This document shows, in pieces, positions 24,117 to 34,279 of a stretch of DNA of 64,000 bases. This DNA is from Phytophthora quininea (lineage: Eukaryota > Oomycota > Peronosporomycetes > Peronosporales > Peronosporaceae). The notes under the pieces were generated by a model, which saw nothing but the letters and a program-made list of their open reading frames with translations, was not told the origin of the DNA and did no database searches. The stretch is taken from the NCBI GenBank assembly GCA_011947345.1, contig JAAVTG010000542.1, positions 248,001 to 312,000 of the forward strand, read 5' to 3'. The position numbers and the translations under genes are program-made. Positions within the stretch are counted from its first letter, which is position 1. Every line of letters begins with the position of its first letter.

Positions 24117-25223
24117 ATGAAGACCGTCGCCTTCCTCGTTAGCTTGTCCGTCAGTGCGGCTGCTCTCAGCTCCGCCTCGCTAGTCGTGGACACCGCTCCC
24201 GACGACCTTCACGCGTACGTTCTGCCCAAAAACATGGGCGAGGCGGTGAAAATCGGTGACCAAGTCTATCGCTTCTCCGTCACCGGTCCGTCGTCGGGCG
24301 GTGCCTTCACGCTGCTGCAAACCAGCGCACCCGAGTCCACGAGCTTCGGCGTACTGCCCCACATCCACAAGACCCATTACGAGAACTTCTACTGCACGCG
24401 CGGACGCTTCCAGCTCTGGGCCCAGACGTACAACTCCACGTCGGAGCAGCAGACCCGCGTGCTCACCCAGGGCGACTACGGAGCCGTGCCGCACAACACG
24501 TACCACACATTTCAAGTGCTCGACCCGGACACGCAGATGACGGGTGTGATCCAGCCTGGGGGCTTTGAAAAGCTCTTTGTGGCGCTGCGCGACTCGTACT
24601 TCAATTCGAGCACGTACGCCAACTTCGCGCCGTCGCACGCCAACTCGTCTGCCGGTATGGACGCCGACACCATCTCGTCGCTGGAGGAGTACGACGTCTA
24701 CGCTCAATTGGCGTGGGAGACGCGGTCGGATACGGTCAACGGCAGCGCTGGAAGCGGCAACTGGCACAACGGCGCCAACGCCCTCGCAGACGACGCCAAT
24801 ACGCCCTTCTTCGTGGCCAAGAACTTTGCGCAAAAGTACCTCAACTACGAGAACGGCTACAAGCTGCTGGCGCCCGTGCAGAAGGGTCCTCAGAGCGACG
24901 GCAACTTCACCATCGGCACGCTCACCATGTCGGCCAAGGCCAGCAACGAGACGGTCAACACCATCACGCCCAAGCAGCCGCTGGCGTTCCAGGTCGAGGA
25001 AGGTCAGCTCTCTGTCGAGGTCGCTAACGAGACGGCTCTGCTGATCCAGGGCGACGTGCTGTTCGTGCCCGGCGGCACCACCTTCAGCTACCACGCCACC
25101 GTGCCCGTGACCAAGTTCCTGTACGTCAGCGGCGGCGACGACGGCTTCGATTACGACCTGCTGCAGACCAGCGTCGAGTGGGACTACGCCGTCTACCCCA
25201 CGTACGCGGGCTACTCGGCCTAG
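24117..25223 (+). CDS. Secreted bicupin, quercetin 2,3-dioxygenase-like
   Basis: A 368-residue single-exon protein with a cleavable signal peptide (MKTVAFLVSLSVSAAALSSA), so secreted. Two cupin domains are visible. The first has a metal-binding His-x-His...Glu cluster in LPHIHKTHYENFY (about residues 81-92) and a later His in YGAVPHNTYHTFQV. The second is weaker: PLAFQVEEGQLSVEV and GDVLFVPGGTTFSYHA. Several N-glycosylation sequons occur (NSTS, NSST, NGSA, NETV). The layout resembles fungal quercetinases, copper enzymes that open the flavonol ring and release CO. In a plant pathogen this could act on host flavonols, but substrate is inferred only from fold and family. Confidence 0.8.
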   Translation: MKTVAFLVSLSVSAAALSSASLVVDTAPDDLHAYVLPKNMGEAVKIGDQVYRFSVTGPSSGGAFTLLQTSAPESTSFGVLPHIHKTHYENFYCTRGRFQLWAQTYNSTSEQQTRVLTQGDYGAVPHNTYHTFQVLDPDTQMTGVIQPGGFEKLFVALRDSYFNSSTYANFAPSHANSSAGMDADTISSLEEYDVYAQLAWETRSDTVNGSAGSGNWHNGANALADDANTPFFVAKNFAQKYLNYENGYKLLAPVQKGPQSDGNFTIGTLTMSAKASNETVNTITPKQPLAFQVEEGQLSVEVANETALLIQGDVLFVPGGTTFSYHATVPVTKFLYVSGGDDGFDYDLLQTSVEWDYAVYPTYAGYSA

Positions 25224-25521
25224 GCCTTGGCAAGTCTTGGGAGCTAGAAGCTGTCATAAACTTCAACAAAATACAAACGAAAAATATCCTTCGGGACCGG
25301 CAAGATGCGCTCGTGTGCTGGGACTTGCTCAGCAGCGATCCTGCGCCACAATTGCTGCAGTTGAACCGCGTGCTAACTATACCGACGACGCCGTGGATAG
25401 CTTATCAGGATAAGACTGGGCTCACTGACTTGTTGCCTTTTTCGTCTGATCGTTTGTGTGGCTCGTCCAATCAGCGCGCGTTGGACACGTCACATTTTCG
25501 CTTCTTCAGTCTCCGATTAGC
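25224..25521. promoter_or_regulatory. Intergenic region with probable core promoter of the DMT transporter
   Basis: About 300 bases. CGTCACATTTTCGC near 25,486-25,500 resembles the oomycete initiator motif and lies just upstream of the transporter ATG. Confidence 0.35.
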
Positions 25522-26907
25522 ATGGAACTGCCGACGGTGACCAAGAGCTCGCCGGCGTCTGCGGGCGCCTCGATGCACAAGCTGCTGGTGCAGTTCGTGT
25601 TCCTGTTCACAGGCGTCTTCTCCACCTGCGTGGCGCAGTTCGTTTTCTATCAGGGCGCCGGCTCGCAGAAGGCCATGCTGCTGCCGCTGTGCAACTACCT
25701 GGGCATGATGCTGGTGGGGCTGCTGCCCGTTATGGGGGCCACTGCCGCCTCCAAACCTGCGGCTCTGATGCAACAGGATCAACCTCAGCAGCAGGACGCG
25801 CCAGAGAACCCCGAGGACCACGTGGAGCCCGAACTCACCCCCAACCAGGACGACAACTGGAGCAGGAACTCGAAGCGAGTGTCGGTGGACTCGGACGCTG
25901 AGATGGAGCTCACCAGGAGAGCGACCACAGAAGTGGATAACCAGAAGGAGGACCAACAGCAGCAGCAGGAAGAAGAAGACAGCGGTGACGACACCACGAA
26001 GCCCATTTTGGGCCTCAAGGTGACCCCTTCCTCGGTGTCCTTCTCACTGTCCACAGTGCAGCTCTGTGTCATCGTGTCGGTGGTGTTGGACTTTGCTGGT
26101 TGCATCTTCTCCAATGTGGGACTGGCCATGGCTGGTAGTGGGCTGTATCAAGTCGTGTACTCGTCCGTCATCTGCTGGTCGGCTCTGATGTCCAGGTTCA
26201 TTCTAAAGAAGGTGGTGTCCAAGGAGGAGTGGTTCGGTATTGCTCTCGTGACGTTCGGACTGGCCTTCAGTGCCCTCGGAGAGTCGGGAAGCGGGCGAGA
26301 TCACTCGATCGTGTTGATGGGGTGCTTCCACACGCTCGTTGGGGCGGCGTTCTACGGTGGCAACTACGTCGCAGGAGAGTACACGCTCAAGTTGGCCGAG
26401 AGGCCTCACCCGAAGGAACTGTGTCTCAAAATCGGCGCAGCTTGTGTCGCCATCATTGCTGTTTACCAGAGCGTCGTGGTGCTGCCCGAATGGGACGCAC
26501 TCGTGACCAAGCCGATCGCTGAGGCCAACGGCAATACGAACCACATTTTGATGGCCCTGGTGGCGTACACGCTGTCCCAGTTGGCACACGGTCTCACGTA
26601 CTTTGTAATGCTGGACTCCAGTGGCGCCGTTACCACTGGCATCATGCAGAGCTTGCGCGCCGTGTGCGTGTTTGTCATCAGCTCGCTGCTCTACTGCAGC
26701 CAGCAGGAGTCCCAGTGCTTCGATACCAAGCGCGGTGTGGCGACGCTCATCGTCGTCAGCGGCGTCATGTTCTACTCGTGGGCGAAGAGCCAGCAGGGCA
26801 AGGCCAGCGTATTTGCACCACCTTCAGCGCCGTCATTGCCATTACGACGGCCGACGAAGAAAGACCCAAAGACCAAGATGGTTGCGGGCAAAAACTACGT
26901 CGTTTAA
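25522..26907 (+). CDS. Drug/metabolite transporter (DMT/EamA, SLC35F-like) membrane protein
   Basis: A 461-residue multipass protein. The start at 25,522 (MELPTVTKSSPAS) is preferred to an upstream in-frame start at 25,456 because the protein-like region begins there. Hydrophobic segments include LLVQFVFLFTGVFSTCVAQF, LLPLCNYLGMMLVGLLPVMG, LCVIVSVVLDFAGCIFSNVG, GIALVTFGLAFSALGES and GVATLIVVSGVMFYSW. An acidic Gln/Glu-rich loop of about 100 residues separates the first two helices from the rest. The pattern fits the DMT superfamily, nearest to SLC35F/nucleotide-sugar-like carriers. Substrate unknown. Confidence 0.75.
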   Translation: MELPTVTKSSPASAGASMHKLLVQFVFLFTGVFSTCVAQFVFYQGAGSQKAMLLPLCNYLGMMLVGLLPVMGATAASKPAALMQQDQPQQQDAPENPEDHVEPELTPNQDDNWSRNSKRVSVDSDAEMELTRRATTEVDNQKEDQQQQQEEEDSGDDTTKPILGLKVTPSSVSFSLSTVQLCVIVSVVLDFAGCIFSNVGLAMAGSGLYQVVYSSVICWSALMSRFILKKVVSKEEWFGIALVTFGLAFSALGESGSGRDHSIVLMGCFHTLVGAAFYGGNYVAGEYTLKLAERPHPKELCLKIGAACVAIIAVYQSVVVLPEWDALVTKPIAEANGNTNHILMALVAYTLSQLAHGLTYFVMLDSSGAVTTGIMQSLRAVCVFVISSLLYCSQQESQCFDTKRGVATLIVVSGVMFYSWAKSQQGKASVFAPPSAPSLPLRRPTKKDPKTKMVAGKNYVV

Positions 26908-26965
26908 CGTCCAAATCGCAGCACAATGTATTCATACGGTCCATATCACAAGTACTTAGCCCTCT

Positions 26966-29900
26966 TTAGTCTGCTAATAAATTCTCGGTGAGAGATTGCA
27001 ACTTCTGCAGGCGCAAGTTGACTTCCTCGGGCGACAAGCCATTCACAGCCCTGGAGTGGCGAGGCTTTGAATCCCTTCGGTCTAACGGGTCACCCTCGTC
27101 GTCTTTGCGGAGCCGTTTGTCTGTCGAGATTTCGAGGATGCTCATTCGGCCGCTGTCCTCCGGCTCAGTTGCAGTTGTCTGCGTTGACGACGTCTTCTGC
27201 TCAGTTGGCATTGTCTGGGTAGCGATGGATGAAGCAACAACGGGTTCTGCTGGCGGCGGCATCACCGCCAGCTTGCGCTCTTGGTCGCGCAGCGAGTTCA
27301 AAATTGTGTTTCGCTCGCGACGCAATTTGGCTAACTCCGCATCACGTCGACGCACTTTTTCTTCGAGACTCGCCACGCGTTCCGTTTCGTGGGCGAGTAG
27401 AGCCTCTTTTGCCGCGCTAGGTCTCGCTCGAGCTGCCGGATACGAACCTGCTGCTTGCTGTGGTCCGCTTGCAGCAGAGTGTGTGCCAGACGAGCGTCTT
27501 GCAGCTCTGTCTGCCATACCTCTTGCTCGTGCCGCAAGCGATCGGAATTCTCCGTCTCCAACTTGTGGTAGCGCTGCGCGAACTCATTCTGCTGGGTCAA
27601 AAGCTCTTCGCGCATTTTGCTGACCTCAGCCAGAGCTTCGTCCTGCGCTGCTTCTGCACTGCTACACTTGACTTGCAATTGGTGTAGCTCTTCTGTGCGA
27701 TCGTCCAACTCACGCTGAAGCACGTCCTTTTGGTACGCGAGTTCTCGAGCTTTCAGCTCCCATTCGCGACGAACACTCCGCACTCGGGTACGCAGATCAT
27801 GTGCATCTCGTAGTACGAGGCGCTGGAGGTTGCTTCGGTCAGCGAGCAATGCTTCAATCTGTTGCACAAGTTCTGCATGGCTCAAGGCTTGGAGCTTCCG
27901 ACGTTCTTTGGGTGCTGGCGCCGGTGCGGCTGTTATCTGGTTTGTTGGATCATCAGTTGGGCCATCAAATGGCCAGGTTGGCAAGTCCTCGTTCCGATAG
28001 CAGTACAAAGCTCACAGCTCCGGTCTGGATAACCAAACGTTGACTCAGCACCATTCCCAGTACTGCCATCCTCTTCCAAGAAACGAAACAGCGACACTGA
28101 GCTCTCTGGGATAAAGAGCAACAAGAACTCACCCCAAGTGAGCGTGTCCATTCCGCCACCTGCGCCTGATAGTTTGCGGATTGCAGCCTCGACATGAGCC
28201 ACCAACTTCGCGAGTTTCTTGGGACCGCCGACAGCACGAAGTACCTCCGGGTCACCACGACGCAATGCTTGAACAAGTGTTTGAGAGCGCACCATCCCCA
28301 TGCCATAAGCATCTAAACGATGAAAGAGCGACCGAAGCGCAGTCTCTGTCACTGGTCTCAACATCTTCCCGCCGGAAGTAGAGGATGCTTTGGCAGCGCC
28401 ATTCTTGCTTTCATTGTTCGTACTTTGCTCTAATAGTTTGGAGTTGTGCTGCTGTTCCAGTCGATTGGCCCAAACTCGACGCTCCGCCTCAAGTGCAGCC
28501 TCGCTATTCCGCAGCCGTGCTTCTCGGTGCGTCACAAGAGTAGCAGCCAATTCCACGCGTTCTTTAGCAAACACCAGGCGCCGCTCGATTGCCTCCAGCC
28601 TTGACGCTCCGTTGCGAAGCTGTTCCACCTTGTCTCGAACCAGACCACCCGTGAACTTTGCCACGATCTCCCCAAGTGCTGAACCCTTTCACGTTCCAGC
28701 GCCAACCTTCGCACCGCCTGCACAGCTTTTGTGTTTGCCTGTGCGCGTTCATCCTGAGCCTCCCGTGCAGCCACAACCTCCAGATCACGCTGAGCTTCCA
28801 CATCAACGACACGCTGGCGCCACATCTCTTGCTGCTCTTGGCAACGAATTCGAGCTTCACGTGCCTGGGCTTGTTGTTGTCGGCATTCATGCTTGGAAGC
28901 CTCGAGTACAAGTTCATCTGATCGTGCCTGTACCATGAGCGAGATGCATTTTTCCCGCCATGTGGCTAGTAAGTAGGTGTACACGTTGGCTGCCGCTTCT
29001 ACGGGCGGCACAATATTGGCTGTTCCAGCAGGTGAGGGTGTGTTTGCGTGCTGCTTCCCAAACTGGACCAATGAATGCCTCATTGTTTTATCTTGCACCG
29101 CCATTATAGCCTCCAGCGCCTCCACTCGACTCTGCAACAACGTTTCGCGCGAAAGATCTGCAGCTGGAATTTGCTGTATCTTATTGAGAACCGGTTGCAC
29201 AATATCTTGCCCGTCAGATCGACTCTTCCCAATAGTGTCGCTGTTGTCTTGATGAGCCGATTGATGCGTTTTCAAAACGCTTTTCCTGCGACCAATCTCG
29301 TACTGTCTCCTCCAAGTCTCGGCACTATTGTATTGACGATCCGGCATTTGTTTTGCATCAACGTCTTGCAAGTTCTCGAACGCTTGCTCTTCATCCATCT
29401 CTGACCGCCGTCTTCTATTTTGCCTCTTGCCAACTTCTGACCATCTTCTCCAACCCTGTTTATCGTCGGCGTTGGATCGCCTCCACCTTTCGTCACTGAT
29501 AGTTTGGTGATCCTGCCGTCGAGTCATCATCGAGTCTTGCATGTCATTCGTTTCGGACCGAATCCGCTGATCTCCAACGCCAGCCTGTATTCTTCTACTT
29601 TCATAATCGTTAGTTTGGCGATCCGGCCGCTGTGGCATCTCGAAGTCTCTTTTTCATCGGTCTCGGACTGCCGCATCCAAACATCGTCATTTCGACGGCG
29701 AATCCTTTTGGCGGCGAAAACGTTTCCACTTCTGCAGTTGGAGGTCTGCCTGCAACTGCAATCCGGGGTGGTGATAGCCTGGACCTGTGAAAATCCTCGT
29801 CCTGCACTTGTTCCACCCTGTCGAGTTCACTCTCAGCAACTCGTAACCCACGCGATTCGATTCCCCACGCCGCCTCCTCTCCGGTTCACTGCCAACGCTC

Positions 29901-30520
29901 TTCGTGTCGCTCTCTCCATCTGCACTACTGAACAACTCCACCCTTGATGCCTCCTCCTGTCTACTCGCTCTCTTGACACTCTCGGGCGTCAACAGCCTCG
30001 TCGGTGACGTCGTGGGTGTCTTGTGCCCCGTCGCCTGCGTCTTTAGCTGCAGCTTCGCGTAGAGTTTCTCGGCCGCCGTCACCTCCACGCCGTCTAGCGT
30101 CTGTAATTGCGGCAGCATTGCGAGAACCTCCCGTCTGTACTTGGCGCTGGCCGCGATGGGGTTCCCGTCCAGCGCCAAATGCCGCAGCTGCTCCGAGCCC
30201 TGCAGAAACCGCAACTCGCTGACCAACTGCACGCGATTCTCGCCCATATCCAGTGTCTGCAGCTGCTCGCAGAGCTGCAGTGGCCGTAGAGACTCGAGCG
30301 CGTTGCCCCGCAGCGTCAGGAGCTGCAGCTTGGGCAGCCATTGGGGCAGCTCCCACGGCAACGACACGAGCTGGTTGCCGCCCAAGTTCAGCTGCGTCAG
30401 AGAGCGGGGCAGGTGCTGCAAGTGGCGGACGTCCCGCAGCGCATTGCCGCCCAGGTTGAGACTCTGCAGCGCCGGGTAGTCGGCCGCGATCTGCTGTGCC
30501 AGCTCGCGCGTCAGCTGCAT
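26966..30520 (-). CDS. Large leucine-rich-repeat and coiled-coil protein (frame-broken)
   Basis: One minus-strand gene is more likely than several: LRRs at the N-terminus (YPALQSLNLGGNALRDVRHL, LTQLNLGGNQLVSLP, LQLLTLRGNALESL, LRHLALDGNPIAASAKYRR) are followed by a long helical region with an Ala/Glu/Arg-rich coiled coil (CRQQQAQAREARIRCQEQQE, LNSLRDQERKLAV) down to the end at 26,966. A central segment (FHRLDAYGMGMVRSQTLVQA) looks like a degenerate EF-hand-like helix pair. Frames change near 29,780, 29,640, 28,660, 28,000 and 27,420, each consistent with missing bases. LRR plus coiled coil suggests a centrosomal or axonemal protein (LRRCC1/CEP type). The true start could lie in an upstream exon. 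Confidence 0.65.
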
Positions 30521-30565
30521 TTGAAACAAAATGGGTCATCAGTACCCATTTTCCAACAAGAAGGG

Positions 30566-32227
30566 ATGCGCGAGCGCGTGGGCAGTGCCGGCTCGCGCAC
30601 GTCGGACGGGGAGCTGGAGCTGGAGGAGATGCTGGAGGTGCGGCTGGGCAGCAACGGGAGCAGCAAGATGCTGCTGCCCATGACGCAGGACGACGACGAC
30701 GACAACGACAAGCAGAGCAAGCGGCGGCGCCAGCAGCACTCGTGCGACAAGGGGCTCGGGGACTGGCTGCGGCGCGCGGCCTCGTCCTCCCGCCTGGCTT
30801 CGAGCCCCAGCAACGTGCGCAAATGCGTGGTGCTGCTGGTGGTGGCTACACTTTTGCTGCTGGTCGGGTCGGCTGCTGACGCTGGAGGTGGTGGGCAGAC
30901 TGCGCTTCAACGGCTACTTCGTGCCGCAGCGGGGCCACAACGGGCAGCTGGGCTTCTACCACGAGATGGACGTGGACATGCAGGCGCTGAAACAGGCCAC
31001 AGGCAGCCCCGGGGAAGCTCTTCCCGGCGTCGGCTCTCAACCCTCGAGAGGTCAAGGCCTGGGTTGCCGAGAGGAGGAAGCACACGAACGGCAGGAAGCT
31101 GCTGGTCGGGTGCACTTCCCACTGGAAAGGATACGTGCTCCGATCGTTCCTGTCGCTGTTCCAAGAGCTTAAGGCCGAGCACGGGTGGGAAGATCTGGAC
31201 ACGGCCGAGAACCCCATGAAGACCATCTACAAGATGGACAAGAAGAAGGCCCCCAGCGTCATGCTCTTCTGCCTCAACTCGTTCTACTATCCCATGGCGC
31301 TGCTGCAAGAGTACAGCCTGTACTTCCACGAGCTGCGAGCTCTCGGGACGATAATTGCCGTCTGGAATGACGATCTCCACTATTACGACCAGTTTGACCC
31401 CATCGCGCTGAGGGACGAGATTTTCACCAAGGTAGATGTGCTGGTAGGCACCTACACGTACTTCATGGACGAGTACTTTGCGGCGGTTACCAGCTCTGTG
31501 AGTGAGCGAGACTTACCTCTGACGGTTTGGCTGCCGCACTCGTCGGGCTCAGACTTTGTGAACGCGTCGTTCAACGAGTACCCGATCAACAAGATCATTC
31601 TGTCCGGCAAGCTCGGCTCCAACTGGTACCCTCTGCGTCACTGGCTGGGGCTCTACCAACAAGACCACAGAGACATCATGGACGTGTATCAACATTCTGG
31701 CTACTACGTGGCAGACAACCAGTCGACCATCTACGCGTCCTACCTGCGCTCGTACCGCGCGGGCATTACGACAACGCTGATTTTCCAGTACGTTATCGCC
31801 AAGATCTTCGAGATCCCGTCCACTGGGGCGCTGCTTGTTGTGAACCGCGATGTGGGGCCGCTGCTAGCTGCGCTGGGGATGAAGGAGGGCGAACATTATG
31901 TGGGCTTTGATCGGCGAGACCCGGAGCCGGTCGTATGGTGGGTCTCCGACCCGAGCAACTGGCAGGAGATCGACCGGATCCGTCTGGCCGGCATGGAGCT
32001 TGTGCGGGAACTCCACCTGGTGACCAACCGCGTCAAGGCGCTGGATCTGTTTATGATGGAGGGGAAACGATGTATCAGAACCCGCCGTCGCTGCATCTCA
32101 CGAGCCCGTGTCCGTCCAAGGCACTGCCAGACGAGCGCGAGTGCCAAAGCGGTTCGACCGCGAGTCCTTTTACAAGTGCGATCGGTGGTTTTGTGGCACT
32201 CACTCCATACTGCCGCTGTGGGGCTAG
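30566..32227 (+). CDS. Type II membrane glycosyltransferase-like protein with CgeB-type (GT1_2) C-terminus (frame-broken)
   Basis: The N-terminus is an acidic and basic cytosolic tail (MRERVGSAGSRTSDGELELE) and one membrane helix (CVVLLVVATLLLLVGS). The lumenal part holds KAWVAERRKHTNGRKLLVG, LNSFYYPMALLQEYSLYFH, IIAVWNDDLHYYDQFD and LPLTVWLPHSSGSDFV. Its end reads YVIAKIFEIPSTGALLVVNR, LGMKEGEHYVGFD and IRLAGMELVRELHLVTNRVK, the pattern of the family 1_2 glycosyltransferase C-terminal domain found in spore protein CgeB. The last residues (KRFDRESFYKCDRWFCG) run to a TAG at 32,225. Frames change near 30,870, 31,015, 32,068 and 32,145. It is probably a Golgi/ER enzyme; donor and acceptor unknown. 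Confidence 0.6.
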
Positions 32228-32589
32228 CTGTTTGGTGGTGGTCGCGAAAGGAGATAGATGAGTGGGGTGGCTGTAGTCTAAATCGAACCTCTTCAAGTCA
32301 AATGCTTCGTAGTTGGTCGTCTGTCAAGGACATCGCTCCATTAGTCGCAGTGATTCTCTGCGGTGTGCAGCCTCGTTAAACACCCCGCCTTACTCGCGTG
32401 ATCCGTTGGCTGGGTGGATTACCTCGCTTAACCGGACCCTCCTGGCGCTAGGATTTGTCGTGCTACACGATTCGTGTTTTGAGCGGCAGCAGAAATGGAC
32501 TCCTCGACCGTCTGGCGCGCAGAGCAAGGTTGCACCCGAGGCACGCGAGGAGCGTCGCCCGCTTTCGCTTTGGGTCGATGCCTGCAACG

Positions 32590-32770
32590 GCCGATCGAGA
32601 TCCACCACCACGGCGGCTACTTCAGCCATCGACCGCCTGCAGTCGCATCACACACCACACCGTGCTGGCTGGCCGACGGCAACACTCGCAAGATCGATCA
32701 GCCTGGCCAATTAATTCGCTTGACCTTAATCCGATGGATAGCTGCGGTGGTCGAGCGATTAAATGACGCA
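32590..32770 (+). pseudogene. Tc1/mariner-type transposase relic (unit L1)
   Basis: Switching between two frames, the region reads SHTT.CWLADGNTRKIDQ and then WPINSLDLNPMD. The second matches the WP..SPDLNPIE signature around the third catalytic acidic residue of Tc1/mariner/pogo transposases. Frame breaks and the short length show it is dead. Equivalent copies lie at about 35,290-35,470, 43,006-43,185, 45,686-45,865 and 48,370-48,548 on the plus strand and, inverted, at about 50,355-50,535, 53,040-53,220 and 55,725-55,905. Confidence 0.6.
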
Positions 32771-33001
32771 TGGTTGAGATCGCCGATGACTACCGTAGTC
32801 ACTACGCTGGTATGGCGGCGTGACTAGCAAAACAGCAGGACTGCGAGAAGGTGCGCCGCCGTCCGCCGCGATTTGCTGCTCGAAGAACGCGCACCTCTGT
32901 CAAGTCAAGTGGGCCCGACCTCAAATGCGTCCTGTCCTGCCGTTAATCCAGTGGACGAGGTAAGACCTTGGTTCAGGGGTGCAGACGTTTCTTGCACCAA
33001 T

Positions 33002-33065
33002 CGCACTATAATACGCTAGCCACGACGCAAAGGTATTGATAATGCCTTTGCGTCATGGGTAGCGT
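33002..33065. repeat. Palindrome of the array unit (L1 copy)
   Basis: Core arms GACGCAAAGGTATT and its complement around a 3-base loop at 33,024-33,054, with one mismatch (TGCC for TACC) in this copy. Outer arms ACGCTAGCC...GGGTAGCGT extend it to about 53 bases. It could form a hairpin in DNA or RNA. Confidence 0.7.
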
Positions 33066-33183
33066 GCTTTTGACCTAGTGGGCCGCATCAGCTGCTCGTT
33101 CGCCAGCATTTCGGTAGTCGACAGGACGCTACATGTACGTGAGCTCAAAGTAAAAGTACCAACGTTAGATGAGAGCGTTTCCA

Positions 33184-33252
33184 AGCATGAGTTCGAAGGA
33201 TGAGTTCCAAACATGAGTTCCAAACATGAGTTCCAAACATGAGTTCCAAACA
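33184..33252. repeat. 13-bp minisatellite (ATGAGTTCCAAAC) 3' of pectate lyase copy L1
   Basis: Tandem copies of ATGAGTTCCAAAC, the outermost with GTTCGAA variants. Units L1 and L2 have about five to six copies, L3 and L4 fewer (about four), R1 the fewest and R2/R3 intermediate, so the number varies between otherwise near-identical units. Confidence 0.8.
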
Positions 33253-33411
33253 TCTAGCTTTCTATTTCGATTCCGAATAAACGATTCAACCACGACACGA
33301 AGGAGGGACTACTGTAAACCGACTGCAAACCGACCAACAGAACACACTCGACTCGCACAAGAGCCGGCGGCAGAGTAAAATGACCACAGAGATCGCGAGG
33401 TCGCGCACGCC

Positions 33412-34197
33412 TTACGCATAGGTGACGGTGCTGGTGGAGTACTGGCAGAGCGAGCCCGACGGACCGGCGCCCAGCTCCTTGGGCTCGCCCGACGTGGAGC
33501 CCTGTGACCACGCGCACACGTCGATCTTCTTGCCCTTGATCTTGACGTTCTCGATGGTGGCCTGGTCGCCCCAGTTCTTGTTCACCGTCACGAGGCTCTT
33601 CTTGCCGTTCACGGCGTACACGTTCTTGACGCTCACCTTGCGCGACTTGCCGCCGCACGTGCCGCACGAGCGGTAGAGCTTGCCGAAGTCCTCGGCGTAG
33701 AAGCCCTCGATGGTGACGGTGCCCAGGCCGTTGTGCTGCACCACCTTGTCCTCGGCCTTGCGTGCGCCGCCGCCGATCACCTTGGACACGCTGCTGGCCG
33801 ACCCGCCCTTGATGCTCAGCGCGTCCTCGCACACGTCGTCCCACCACACGTTCTGGATCGTGCAGCCGCTCTGCTCGCAGTGGACGCCCTCCATTTGGTT
33901 CTTGCCGATGATCACGTTCTTGAGGGTGCCACCGGCCTCCACGAGGAACACGGCCGTGTCCTTGCCGCTCTCCTTCTGCTCGCCACACTTGATGTCGGAC
34001 CGCTCGTACGTCTTCATGCCGCCGTCGAAGACCTCGCCCTTCTTGACGGTGTACGGCTTGGAGTACGCGACGGTTCCCTTGCTGGAGGGCCACGAACCCG
34101 AGGGCATGGCGGCGGCCTCAGAGCGCATGGAGGCGGCATTGGCGACGACCGAGGTGGCGACGAGCGCGACGGCGACGGCGGAGAAGGCGTTGACCAT
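33412..34197 (-). CDS. Pectate lyase, family PL3, copy L1 (intact)
   Basis: Secreted enzyme that cleaves de-esterified pectin by beta-elimination, a plant cell-wall attack enzyme typical of plant-pathogenic oomycetes. It has 261 residues. The chosen start (MVNAFSAVAVALVATSVVAN) gives a clean signal peptide and lies about 70-80 bases after the initiator motif; the frame stays open another 160 codons upstream, but that is Gln/Asn/Ser-rich leader, not protein-like. The mature part has Cys-rich PL3 features: RSDIKCGEQKESGKDTAVFL, GVHCEQSGCTIQNVWWDDVC, EDALSIKGG, YRSCGTCGGKSRKV and a Cys-containing end. No RXLR motif. GC-rich with strong third-position bias. Confidence 0.93.
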   Translation of the reverse strand: MVNAFSAVAVALVATSVVANAASMRSEAAAMPSGSWPSSKGTVAYSKPYTVKKGEVFDGGMKTYERSDIKCGEQKESGKDTAVFLVEAGGTLKNVIIGKNQMEGVHCEQSGCTIQNVWWDDVCEDALSIKGGSASSVSKVIGGGARKAEDKVVQHNGLGTVTIEGFYAEDFGKLYRSCGTCGGKSRKVSVKNVYAVNGKKSLVTVNKNWGDQATIENVKIKGKKIDVCAWSQGSTSGEPKELGAGPSGSLCQYSTSTVTYA

Positions 34198-34260
34198 GGC
34201 TGGAGTGGTTGGTGGGGTAGTAGTTGGAGTAGTTGCTGCTGGTAGCTTGCTGCGGGGAGC

Positions 34261-34279
34261 GCGAATTGAACAATGAGAG
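34261..34279 (-). promoter_or_regulatory. Oomycete initiator/flanking promoter element, lyase copy L1
   Basis: On the minus strand it reads CTCTCATTGTTCAATTCGC, matching the TCATT-type initiator followed by the flanking promoter region of Phytophthora. Transcription would start about 75 bases before the ATG. Confidence 0.6.

Noticed and set aside
24180..25094. 304-residue minus-strand frame opposite the bicupin
   Set aside because: Valine/arginine-rich antisense shadow with no domain, fully inside a well supported gene.
33184..33252. Possible CRISPR-like direct repeats
   Set aside because: The 13-bp units are contiguous with no spacers, in a eukaryotic genome; it is a minisatellite.
33254..34093. 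279-residue minus-strand frame overlapping the pectate lyase, repeated in all units
   Set aside because: Arg/Gln-rich frame-shift shadow of the lyase gene; it is open only because of the strong GC third-position bias.
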